A DNA stretch of 64,000 nt, taken from assembly GCA_037039925.1 (NCBI GenBank), contig JAXRKP010000243.1, positions 302,501 to 366,500 on the forward strand. Reading direction: 5' to 3'. The DNA comes from Doris montereyensis (Eukaryota; Mollusca; Gastropoda; Nudibranchia; Dorididae). How positions within the stretch are numbered: position 1 is the stretch's first letter; the number at the start of each line of letters is the position of its first letter. The notes under the pieces are model-generated. The model was not told the origin of the DNA, did no database searches, and saw only the letters and a list, made by a program, of their open reading frames with translations. The position numbers were made by a program, and so were the translations under genes. Shown piece after piece: positions 1-9,331 of the stretch.

Positions 1-1419
1 ACCCAACACCAATACCTGTTTTTTTCACCCCATTCAATATGTTTTACCACAGCAAAGTCAGATGTTTTCGATAGTTATTGTGTTTATGTTGTTTTTTAAA
101 TAGCATTTTTATTACCCAAAATTTTCTCTTTCAAAAAGTATACCAAAGTCAATGACTATAAGAAAATCCTGGTCACTTTTGATATTGCCGAGGGCAATAT
201 GTGTACCAAATATTATACGAATCAGTTAGTACATAGCAGAGGAGATTGAACATGGATATATGGAAATTTTGAGAAAATACAAATAAAGAAATAAAAGAGG
301 TTAGTGCAAGACAAGATTGTAGATGGGTTATGCTTCTTAGAGCAGCTGGTTTTCTCTTTCAGCAGTCTCTGGCATGGTTACTAATATAAAGAGGATTGAA
401 AATCCAGTTTTAGATGTGTTATGAAGACATGCGTATGAATGACCGGCCTTTTGTTTTACTCGACTATTCCTATTAGTGTGCTCATGTACAAACAGGCAAC
501 ATTTTACCTTCCGTCCCTTATGTCATTCGTCACTCAGCAGAGTCGTAAGCAATCACCGACTCTAGCCAATGATAGATTAGAAAGCCTGCAGTGATTTCCC
601 GTAGTTACATGATTTTTAGGTAATCGTGTAGCAAAGAGGTTATGAATACTACATTGTCTGTTTACTGTCACAACAGAAAATAAGAGTTTTTCGGTGTCGT
701 CTTTTCACTCAATTTTAGGAAATTGACACCCAAATTTTGCCTATGTTTGTAACTATCCTCGTCAATAAAACATTCTGTAATAAATAATTTATACATCTTA
801 TGGACATGGCTGCTGTGCCAAGAACTTGTAGATCAATCTACCTGAATATTAAATGTTTTGGTCCCAAATTCGTCAGTCCAGGTGTCTCATGCATCACATT
901 AACACCCCAACAGTTTTTTGTGTGTTTTGTTAGACCTGATCCTATTTTACTCAAAATAAGGACAGTGAGTGGACCTACCTCATGTACAAAACGTTTGTTT
1001 ACAATTTCAAACCATTACCTAGGTGACAAATTACAAGATTTGCATTTTTAATTTTCATCGAGCTTGTGCTATCATTACTGCATCAAATTATTAAATTCAG
1101 TATCTACACATGATTGTGATTTGGGATTTGATTGCAGAAATGGTTTTTGATTGAGTATGAAATTATCAATTAGCTGGGTAAATGAAATTTAGTTTTAGGT
1201 TTTGATTTGAGATTCAGGTAATCTCAGTTGTGTAGTTTAGACATATTTTTGATGTACTTGAATAAAAAAAATATCCAGTGTTTCACTTTAAGTTTGGGAT
1301 TATCTTTATTATTATTTATTTTGATAGCTTTGATTTGTTGATCATTTTGATTTCGTGACTTTTTAGAAAAGATAACTATATTTTATAACAAACAATTCAT
1401 TTCTTTATTTTAACATTAG
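1..1419 (+). other. Lamin intron (upstream part)
   Basis: AT-rich intronic sequence before the first visible lamin exon. I see no further lamin exon, no tRNA and no clear transposon end here. Small ORFs are uninformative. Confidence 0.6.
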
Positions 1420-1569
1420 GAACTGAAGGCCGAACTTGCTAAGTTGGAAAAGCAGCTGGCAACAGCTAAGAAACAACTGGAGGATGAAACCCTTCTCAGG
1501 GTCGACCTCGAGAACAGAATCAAGACTCTCAAAGAAGATCTGCACTTCAAGACCACAGTCCATGAGCAG
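1420..1569 (+). CDS. Lamin exon (coil 1B, heptad repeat)
   Basis: The exon lies between a TTAG acceptor and a GTAATA donor, phase 0 at both ends, 50 codons. The translation ELKAELAKLEKQLATAKKQ continues with RVDLENRIKTLKEDL, which aligns with the vertebrate lamin RVDAENRLQTMKEEL segment. Confidence 0.9.
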
Positions 1570-4500
1570 GTAATAATTAATGTGCCATTTGTTTTTGGTG
1601 GCAGGAAGGTTGTGTAAAATGTTTTCAAACTGAGGTTAATTGAAAGACCAGGAAAGAATATTATAACATTTAAATCATATTCATCACTTGCTAGCTTATG
1701 TAAAATTCCCCATCCCCCTCCTTTCCAAAATCCCTCGTTCACTCTCCATTATAATTTTAGTGTTTTTAATCTCAGGGAACAGTATTTTATTATTTGAAAA
1801 CGCTATTAACCATACACATATATGCATTATTTGTCTGTAAGTGTGGGTTTCTCAATGAAGTGCCAACATTTGTTTGTAGTGCATTTATTTATTAAAACAT
1901 GATTTCAACACTCTTCTTTTTCTAATTTGCTTCTATTTATATTTTGAATATTCATCAGGCCATGTAAGCAATTCATAGTTGATAATTTAAACTTTTATTT
2001 TGTCTCCAGGAATTGGAAGAATCTCGTATGCGTACAACTTATCAGATGGGAGACATTGATGACCGCATTGAACAAGAATATGAGGCTCGTTTACAGGAGG
2101 CTCTACGTGAGATCAGGGCTCAACATGACTACGATCTCCAGTCTGTAAAGGTTGAATTGGAAACCCTATATGAAAGCAAGGTACTTTTGCTTGTAACATG
2201 TTGCTACTTGTCTAATTTTTTTATTTTGTCATTGACACAAGCTATGTTGTTAAAAGTATTTTTCTTTTCTTCCTTTTTGTTGAGCATATATTGTGGCTTT
2301 AAAAAATAAACAATTTCTGAATTATCAATTTCTTCTTAGATTGGTGATCTGAGAACACAGGCAGAACGAAGCAACAGTTCCTCAAGTGCTGCATGGGAAG
2401 AACTTATGACAGCAAGGCAACAAATTGATGACCTGCAGGGAGAACTTAATCAATTGAAGTCAGCGGTAAGTTCTTATATCTGACAGATAGATTGATTTAA
2501 AAGCAAACTTTCATCTAAGAACAGAAAATACATGTGGTTCATACTTATCTCCAAAATTTTTGTAACAATCATATGTAAAGCGTTCCATGATTTTCAAGAT
2601 CTTTTGATGCAAAGAAAAGACAATCAAAGAGATGTGTAATAGTAATATTTGATGTCCCTTGAAAACACTTTTGTTGTATCACTGTTTAATTATTAAGTTG
2701 CAAATGCTGCAACTATTACATGAAAAGAACACGACTGTTGCCACGCTGTATGTTACACTCTATAAGTGTGCCCAGAATGACAATTTAGCGAAAGTCAGCA
2801 TATTTATTTAAAGTACCACAGATTTTAGTATTTCAATGAAAAAGAGCTCACTGCTTCCACAAATGAAAACAACATCAAGCTTGATTGTTATTTCATAAAT
2901 CATACATTCAGTTTAATTTTATGCCACTGTATTAAATAAGTTTGTAACTGAAAGAATTGCTTTTCCTCATTTAATTTAACAGTATTACCTGAACTAGAGG
3001 TTTGACTGTAGGGTTATACATCTGTTTTGGTTGAATGACTTAAATATTAACACAAACTTTCATTTGTACATAGATTGTTTTGACATATGCTATATTTGTT
3101 CACCATTTACTTCAGCATGGAGGATGGGAACTGCGCATCAAAGACTTGGAGAATCAGCTTGCAAGAGAGCGATGAATTTCGCCGCCGTCTACAGCAGAGA
3201 GACGAGGAACTTCATATGATTAGAGCTCAACTTGAGCACCTGGAGTTGGAGTATGCTTCTTTGCTTGAAATCAAAATTAAGCTGGACAGAGAAATTGAGG
3301 CCTACCGCAAACTTTTGGAATCTGAGGAAACCAGGTACACCCATTTTAGGAATGATTACTTATGTGGTGTTGAATGTTGGGTTGTAGTTGTGAAAAGGAC
3401 AAGGTTGGTTATGATGTGTATGTCAAAACATTCTCTCTTTGTTTCGCTAAGAATTGTGGTAGAATTCTTTTCTTTTTTTATGTTCCATCACTGCTGACAT
3501 TATGTGGGCGGTTGAATGTTTGTTGGTCTTATTTCTTTCCTTTACTCTTTCATCTTTTGCTGCTTCCACATAAAATTCTTCCTGAGATCGCTGCATATGG
3601 TGAATGTGGTAAATTTCAATGAAACAAAAAGTCGACATTATTGAATCATAATTATTTTTAATTTTGTCTTAATCTCATTATTTAACTATGTAGACAAATT
3701 CTGTTACACAATCTTTATTGTGGACTGTTGGTAGGTTTTACTTCTTTCCTTTCACTCTTTCATGTTTGTTTTCCATCTTGCTGTTTCCTCTCAATTCATC
3801 CGGAAAATACTGCATATGACGGACAAGATGTATTGCAATGAAACAAACAATTATTTAACCTAGTTGAAGGACATGTGAAATCCCAGTTAGTTTGGTGTTA
3901 AGGTAAAAATATTCAGTTTACTCAAACACGGTTATGACGAAATGTTCAGGACATGCGATTTTTCTCTTTCGTCATGCCCATGTTTTGTTATAATCGGAAG
4001 ATCATTACACAGATACTGCACCAACAACAAAAACAAAGCATAAAAACAACATAAAAGAAACACTTGCTTCATGTGCCGTATTGATCAACCATCATTTGTT
4101 GTGGTGTAGACCTGTGATGATAAAACCAGAATGATGGTTATCCACATTCCCCTCTGCCCACTCATACACAGAAATGCATGCAGGTGTAAACACGGAAAGA
4201 AACGCACACACACGGCAGCGAACACACACACACTGATGCTGAAAGTTACTTGTTGGTTCAAGCAAAAGATGAACAAGATCAGGATTGGCATGAACAATGC
4301 CACAGTAAACCTACCGATAACAAAATTATAGTTACAGGCCCGAGTGAAAGTGGAAGCTGGGAAATTTTAGAATAAACAGAGGTGAGATTATTTTCAGCAT
4401 GAACTCGTGATTGAAGTATATTAAGCGACAATTTGTGATAGACAATGAAAATCCTATTTAAACTTAAATTGGGATAGCATAAGCTCATTAAAGATTGTCT

Positions 4501-7500
4501 TTCAAATAAAATAGCTCTTGTTTTCGTTTTGGGCACTATCTTATGGTAGTAACCACCACTTCGTTGCTTAAAAGGTTTGAATGTATTTTTAAGAGATTTT
4601 CATTACTATGATTTTGTCTTTTCAGGTTGAATCTGTCGGCTTTGTCTGAGAAATCTATAAGCCATTCGTCTTCCAGTGGGGCCAAAAAAGAGGCGCAAGA
4701 TGGACATTGGGCAGGCAGTTGAAGAGTACTCGCAGCGTTCCGCTTCAAGTGGCTATTCCCGCAGTGCAACAAGTTCTTGTGGAGTTGACATTTCTGATGT
4801 AGATGTTGATGGCAAATTCATCAAGCTGACCAACACAACTGAAAAGGTAATACTCTTCTTGTTAATGATGACCTTGTGTTATTGGATTTAGGGAATTAAA
4901 ATTTTTGTGTTTTTGTCGTTTTCCTTCATCATATGTGGTAATGTCATCAAAGGAGGACACACAGATAATTGATTGGGAGAATGAAATTATTGTAATTGTA
5001 ATGCCAAAGAAATTTGTCTATTTGAACAAAAAATTTATGTCTTATCTTTTCTTTGCGATTTAATATCGCATGCAAAATGCACAATCCTGGCATGGTTCAT
5101 AAATTTGATTGTTTTGCTCTAAAACCATTGTCCTTTTCTGATTTTAATGATGTGGATGTAATGAGCAGTTGTTTTTATTTTCCATTCACTCTCTAGGACA
5201 TTCCATTACATCACTGGCAAGTGAAACATGTTGCAGGAGACACTGAGACAAAACACAAGTTTACCAAGAATATCATCAAGGCTGGCCAGTCTGTAACGGT
5301 AAGTATCTGTACGGATAAAAAATCAACCTGGTTGATATGAGTACCTGTAAACTGTTTAGTATGTCAGAGTTTGTGCACTTAGTTTAGAGTTCATTGTCAG
5401 TAAACCATTTTTACCAGTGATATTATTGGCATTTTAAAGAGCAAAACAACAATGTTTTTGCCAATGGAACGTTGATGGAGTAAAGATGACTGTTTTTTGA
5501 TACAATGGATAATTGTAGACCTGGCTTTCCATTAAAATTAAAAAACAAAAGAGAACAAAACTCAATGAAATTAAACCAAAACAGGGAGATAAAGATCATG
5601 GTATTTATTCCCATATCTATTAAAGGACAATTCCTTCAAAACCTACATACATTTTGTAGTACAGGGATAGAGTATCCCCAGTCTCACTAGAAGGTTTAGT
5701 TTACTTTCAGTTATCAGTTATTCTAAGTGGGCCTGCTCTCTTCATTGGCAAAAACATTGTTGTTTATATTATATGTTTTTCTCTACTATATTTATTACTT
5801 GATGGTTTTATGCAGTGTCATGTTTGTGACACATACTAGTGTTTGAGGTTTTACTTGTCAAGATATAGTTAATTTATATGAAACATAGGAGCTAATAAGT
5901 GAATTAAGTTTAAGATGTTATTGACATGCATCTCACCTAACAGTTACAGTTTGCCTATGAAACACTGCTTACATCTTTTGTCAAATTGAAACATTGCTTA
6001 CATCTTCTATCAAATTGAAACATTGCTTACATCTTTTGTCAAATTGAAACATTGCTTACATCTTTTGTCAAATTGAAACATTGCTTACATCTTCTGTCAA
6101 ATTGAAACACTGCTTACATCTTTTGTCAAATTGAAACATTGCTTACATCTTCTATCAAATAGAAACACTGCTTACATCTTTTGTCAAATTGAAACATTGC
6201 TTACATCTTCTATCAAATTGAAACATTGCTTACATCTTCTGTCAAATTGAAACATTGCTTACATCTTCTGTCAAATTGAAACATTGCTTACATCTTCTGT
6301 CAAATATGAAAACTTTCTTTTATTGTTTAGCCTTCAGTTTTCGCTTGTAGTTTATTGGCTATTGCGTATATGATGTTTACCCCTGTAAAAAATTTTCTGG
6401 CATAAATTTTGTTTTGAAAGCCTTTTTTTTTCCTTCATCTTCTGCAGCTGTGGAGCTCCGACTCTGACCAAACTCATAATCCTCCTCTGACTTGGTCATG
6501 AGGAACAAACGCTGGTTTGTCAGCAGTGAAATGACCACCTCTCTTATAGATCAAGATGATGAGGTAAAGCAGTGATATGTTGTATAGTTACATAGCTGCC
6601 AACCAGTACATAAAGAACGTACAGTAGAAATACTTTAAACCGAAAGAAGCTAAACCGAAAAAGTCGATGAATCGCAAAGAAATTGATAAATTGTACAAGT
6701 TTCTTCTGTCTTTGTATTCGTTCGTATGATAAACCGAAATGCTTCTAAGCGCAAATGTCTTTAAACCGAAACAACTTTCCCCCTTTTTTTCCCGTTTCAT
6801 GCTTTTCAATTTCAATAATTCCACAAAGGGGTCACACTTGGTCACACGTAATGCCTATCGATATGAAATAAAGAGCGTAACTGAGGGGAAGGGGGTGGTA
6901 GTCAAACCCTTCAATCACCGCACATCGCTTAGATGGCGAAAAGGGAAGACAGCGGGGGACTGGCACGGGAAGGGGGAGGTGGGGGTGTAGAACCACGCAG
7001 GCGAGATGTTCCTGCTTGCCCGTGGTAAGTGTATAGTGTTGTAAGCACGTGATAAGGCCTAAGTCTAGGCGTACACAATAACGAGTTATTGTGTACACCT
7101 AGGCCTAAGTGTAGTGTAGATAGCTTCGCATTGGTACGCCGTTTAAGTGTGTACTCGTTGGTATGTGTGTTTGCGTGCATGTGTGTGTGTGTGTGTGTGT
7201 CTGCTTTGTTTTAGGCCTTTTTAAACACGGGGATAGGGGGTGTGCATTGATCGTTTCATTTCCATTCACTTTGTCTCCCAGTCGCTGTGCATCATTCATT
7301 TAATTCATTTATCACTATCACGAGAAATTTTGATCGTTTCTGGGTTTTTTTAGTTTTAATTCAGCCAGTCAAAGATGTCTAAAAGAAAGCACTGTGCATA
7401 CACACTGGAGTTTAAACTCAATATTCTTTCGGAAGTGGACGAAAAGAAATTAAACAAGACAGAGATATGTAAAAAGCACGGCTTCCCGAACTCAACATTA

Positions 7501-9331
7501 TCAACCATTTTGAAGGACAGGGAGAGGCTACAAAAGGCTTGTGAAGAAACGAAGTTTTCGCCCGTCTATGTGGATAGACTGTCCGTCTCAAAATCACGCC
7601 AAACATCTATAACAAACTTTTTCAAGAAAGCCTTATAAGTTGTATCCCTATCCCACCCCTTTTCCTCACCTTTCCTATTTTCTTTTTTTTTCTTCTTGTT
7701 TTAATGAAATAAAGACTGAATGAAAGATGAATACCGGATGATCCAAATCTGTATTTTGTATTAAGTGTGAATGAGAGTATGAATGGGAAAAATAAAAAAA
7801 ACCCAAAAAACAACAATCCAACAATCAAAACAATTACATTATTATTATGGTCACCAAGAGGACCTCTTTATTCATCAACATTAACAAAAGGGAAACAACC
7901 CAATCCAAACATAGTTACCCCCTTTAAAAACACTGCAAAAAAAAGGGAACTTGCTTTAAACCAAAATACCTTTAAACCACAATGGGTCCCCAAAATTTCG
8001 GTTTAAAGTATTTCTACTGTATTTAGTATGTTTTCTTTGCTTTGAGTCTGCAAGTCTTTGCCTTGAAAAGTACTTATGTGGTTTAACTGTAATTTTTGTT
8101 AAAGAAACCGGAAATCAATGGCAGGCACGAGTGAACGTCTGGAGACACCGTTCTGAGTTCACAAAACTTCCATCACACTTTGCCGAAAAGGCCAGCGATC
8201 AGTAGACCTTTAAAAATTATAAACTCTAGTTAATTCAGTTTGCAAAGCTAGAGTATGTTTTTCGATTTGAAAAGGTTGGCAGCTATGTATTTAAAAAAAA
8301 CAACTTTTATCTTATTAAATTTTATATTTTTACAAGGGGATGAGTATTTTGAATGAACTCCTGTTTTGACTAGTAGATATGTGGTTATGATATTTTTAAT
8401 TTGCATTGCATCATAGTAGTAATTTTTACCTTTTTGTGGGAATTTGTTTGGCTTTAATGCATTCTTTCTTACACTACATGTTATTATTTTAGTCATTTGC
8501 TTCATATTTTCAGTTTATATATAATGTTTATACACACCCTGGGTGCCATTATTCACAAAAGTCTGTTGCAAATTGATTTTCATCTTAGATCTCTTGTTTT
8601 AAGTTGTGTGTAATTGTAATCAATATTCAATGAAAGTTTATGCGTACCATTTGCATAAAATTCTTTGATTAGTATATTATATCTTGAAAAGTACAGACTC
8701 CTGGTCTCTCAAAATATTTCGTGCTTTAATGAAATTTGAATACTTTGTTTCCCAAAACAGGAAGTAGCTACATGCACCATGAGCAAAAACATCCGCAGTG
8801 TGTCCTCCTATACTCATCGCAGAGCTCTCAGAGATGACTTGCAAGGAGGAGAGGTAGGTGTTTGTTCAGTAATTGGTATACCGTTTCATTCTCTTCACGT
8901 TTTCTCTTTCTGGTTAGTGAGTACTTTTTTTCCTGTTTCATTCTTATTTATAATTTGATTATTATTACTTCTTTTTGTCTTCTTTATTATTCTTGTTGGT
9001 TTGTTTGTATTTGGTTGTTTTTGTGTTGTTTGGTTTTTGTTTTATTTTTTGGAGGGGATGTTTTATTTGGGTATATCTTTGGAGGAGAGAATGGGCCTAT
9101 TGTGTTCATGTACTTATTCATTTATTTTATTGTATTTTAAAATTTCTATAATGGTCAATCTGAATAGTGATGTTTGCATTGGAATAACTTGAACATTTTT
9201 CCAAAACAACTTAGCTGCTTCTTCTCTCCCAATATTTTTACAAAAATGTCTGAAATATTTATTTTTATTGAAAATTTATTGAATTTTTGTTTCTTCAGCT
9301 TCAAGACAAGGACAAGTGTTTCGTCATGTGA
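1420..9331 (+). CDS. Nuclear lamin (intermediate filament), 3' nine coding exons
   Basis: This gene encodes a nuclear lamin, the filament that lines the inner nuclear membrane. Nine exons are visible: 1420-1569, 2010-2180, 2340-2465, 3116-3334, 4626-4846, 5197-5298, 6448-6563, 8761-8853 and 9299-9331. They encode about 409 residues: coil 1B and coil 2 rod, the conserved rod end EIEAYRKLLESEETR, a basic NLS (PKKRRK), an Ig-fold lamin tail domain (DIPLHHWQVKHV, KAGQSVT, DLVMRNKRWFV) and the terminal CaaX box CFVM. The NLS, tail domain and CaaX box separate it from cytoplasmic intermediate filaments. The head and coil 1A exons lie upstream of the window. Three exons (3116-3334, 4626-4846, 6448-6563) contain one-base frame breaks, while flanking splice sites and phases agree, so I read it as a functional gene with consensus errors. 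Family recognition is firm; whether it is the only lamin of the species cannot be seen. Confidence 0.93.
2010..2180 (+). CDS. Lamin exon (rod, coil 1B/linker 2)
   Basis: CCAG acceptor and GTACTT donor, 57 codons in phase 0. EYEARLQEALREIRAQHD is the counterpart of vertebrate FESRLADALQELRAQHE. Confidence 0.92.
2340..2465 (+). CDS. Lamin exon (coil 2)
   Basis: CTTAG acceptor and GTAAGT donor, 42 codons in phase 0. The text IGDLRTQAERSNSS followed by AAWEELMTARQQIDDL matches the lamin [22 protein letters not shown] region. Confidence 0.9.
3116..3334 (+). CDS. Lamin exon (end of coil 2), frame-broken
   Basis: TTCAG acceptor and GTACAC donor. The exon starts in the expected phase as WELRIKDLENQLARER and meets TGA at about 3173. 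One frame over it continues as DEFRRRLQQRDEEL through the rod-terminating LDREIEAYRKLLESEETR. At 219 bp it is one base too long for phase 0 in and phase 2 out, so a single extra base near 3165-3175 explains it. Confidence 0.88.
3520..3860 (+). repeat. Two tandemly placed copies of a dispersed repeat
   Basis: Two related blocks, about 3530-3630 and 3735-3855, share CTTTCATC, GCTGTTTCC, ACTGCATATG and CAATGAAACAAA in the same order. Related blocks occur near 44,290-44,390 and 49,670-49,760. I do not recognise the family. Confidence 0.6.
4626..4846 (+). CDS. Lamin exon (NLS and start of tail domain), frame-broken
   Basis: TTTCAG acceptor and GTAATA donor. The first frame reads LNLSALSEKSISHSSSSG and then fails. 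The next frame continues PKKRRKMDIGQAVEEYSQ and ends DVDGKFIKLTNTTEK, the first strand of the lamin tail domain. The frame slips at or near the G4/A6 runs at 4678-4689, consistent with one extra base. Confidence 0.88.
5197..5298 (+). CDS. Lamin exon (lamin tail domain)
   Basis: CTCTAG acceptor and GTAAGT donor, 34 codons in phase 0. DIPLHHWQVKHVAGD and FTKNIIKAGQSVT are lamin tail domain strands. Confidence 0.93.
5957..6306 (+). repeat. 29-bp minisatellite, 12 copies, lamin intron
   Basis: A tandem array with exact 29-bp spacing. GCTTACAT recurs at 5967, 5996, 6025 and so on to 6286. Copies differ mainly at TTTTGTC, TTCTGTC or TTCTATC and at CACTG or CATTG. There are no unique spacers between units. 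Confidence 0.97.
6448..6563 (+). CDS. Lamin exon (lamin tail domain), frame-broken
   Basis: TGCAG acceptor and GTAAAG donor. The text reads LWSSDSDQTHNPP, then one frame over DLVMRNKRWFVSSEMTTSL, the lamin S-D-L-V-x-(8)-W core. Length 116 is one base short of a multiple of three, so one base is missing near 6492-6497. Confidence 0.88.
7071..7096. repeat. 26-bp palindrome inside the pogo-like element
   Basis: Arms of 12 bp starting GTACACAATAAC are separated by two bases, with perfect pairing. CCTAGGCC-like sequence on both sides partly extends it. It lies about 280 bp before the internal ORF. Confidence 0.85.
7375..7638 (+). CDS. Mini pogo protein: CENP-B-type HTH plus C-terminal PIP box
   Basis: An intact 87-codon ORF in the 1.4-kb pogo-like element. 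Residues about 5-56 (YTLEFKLNILSEVDE, TEICKKHGFPNSTLSTILK) are the N-terminal psq-type HTH typical of CENP-B and Tigger/pogo transposases, which binds transposon ends. Residues 76-83, QTSITNFF followed by KK, match the PCNA-interacting consensus Q-x-x-(I/L/M)-x-x-F-F. A PCNA-binding motif is known in Drosophila pogo transposase. The second HTH, the DDE domain and the linker are absent, so the protein could bind DNA and perhaps PCNA but cannot catalyse transposition. An AATAAA signal follows at 7708-7713. No initiation or splicing evidence is visible; expression is unknown. Confidence 0.72.
   Translation: MSKRKHCAYTLEFKLNILSEVDEKKLNKTEICKKHGFPNSTLSTILKDRERLQKACEETKFSPVYVDRLSVSKSRQTSITNFFKKAL
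7708..7713 (+). terminator. AATAAA polyadenylation signal of the mini pogo ORF
   Basis: A canonical AATAAA lies 70 bp after the stop codon of the 87-codon ORF, inside the same transposon, as expected for a compact transposase gene. Confidence 0.5.
8761..8853 (+). CDS. Lamin exon (end of tail domain)
   Basis: ACAG acceptor and GTAGGT donor, 31 codons. EVATCTMSKN corresponds to vertebrate EEVAMRKLV and is followed by a basic Ser-rich linker. Confidence 0.88.
9299..9331 (+). CDS. Lamin terminal exon with CaaX box
   Basis: TTCAG acceptor, then LQDKDKCFVM and TGA at 9329-9331. CFVM is a CaaX prenylation motif; Met at the last position favours farnesylation, as in B-type lamins. The tiny final exon is supported by phase and by the motif. 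Confidence 0.88.
   Translation, partial: LQDKDKCFVM

Larger units (their letters stand above)
6622..8019 (+). mobile_element. pogo/Tigger-type DNA transposon, 1.4 kb, complete ends
   Basis: The two ends are perfect inverted repeats of about 24 bp (6622-6645 and 7996-8019) beginning CAGTAGAAATAC, flanked by TA (6620-6621 and 8020-8021). TA duplication and CAGT termini fit the Tc1/mariner superfamily, pogo/Tigger branch. AAACCGAA motifs recur inside the left end. The only coding content is the 87-codon ORF at 7375-7638. The element lies in sense orientation in the lamin intron between the exons ending 6563 and starting 8761. At 1.4 kb it is shorter than autonomous Tigger elements (about 2-3 kb) and lacks a DDE domain, so it is non-autonomous. 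Confidence 0.9.

Noticed and set aside
3116..3334. Programmed ribosomal frameshifting in lamin
   Set aside because: No slippery heptamer at the site and similar breaks occur in other genes with both +1 and -1 directions.
4085..4331. Small overlapping ORFs on both strands near 4.1-4.3 kb
   Set aside because: They lie in a lamin intron, overlap on opposite strands and have no recognisable motif; chance ORFs.
5957..6306. Regular 29-bp repeats, a length typical of CRISPR repeats
   Set aside because: The repeats are directly adjacent with no spacers, lie in an animal intron and have no cas genes. It is a minisatellite.
1420..9331. Lamin as a pseudogene because of its stop codons
   Set aside because: Introns, splice sites, phases, tail domain and CaaX box are intact and unrelated neighbours show the same kind of indels; sequence error is the simpler reading.
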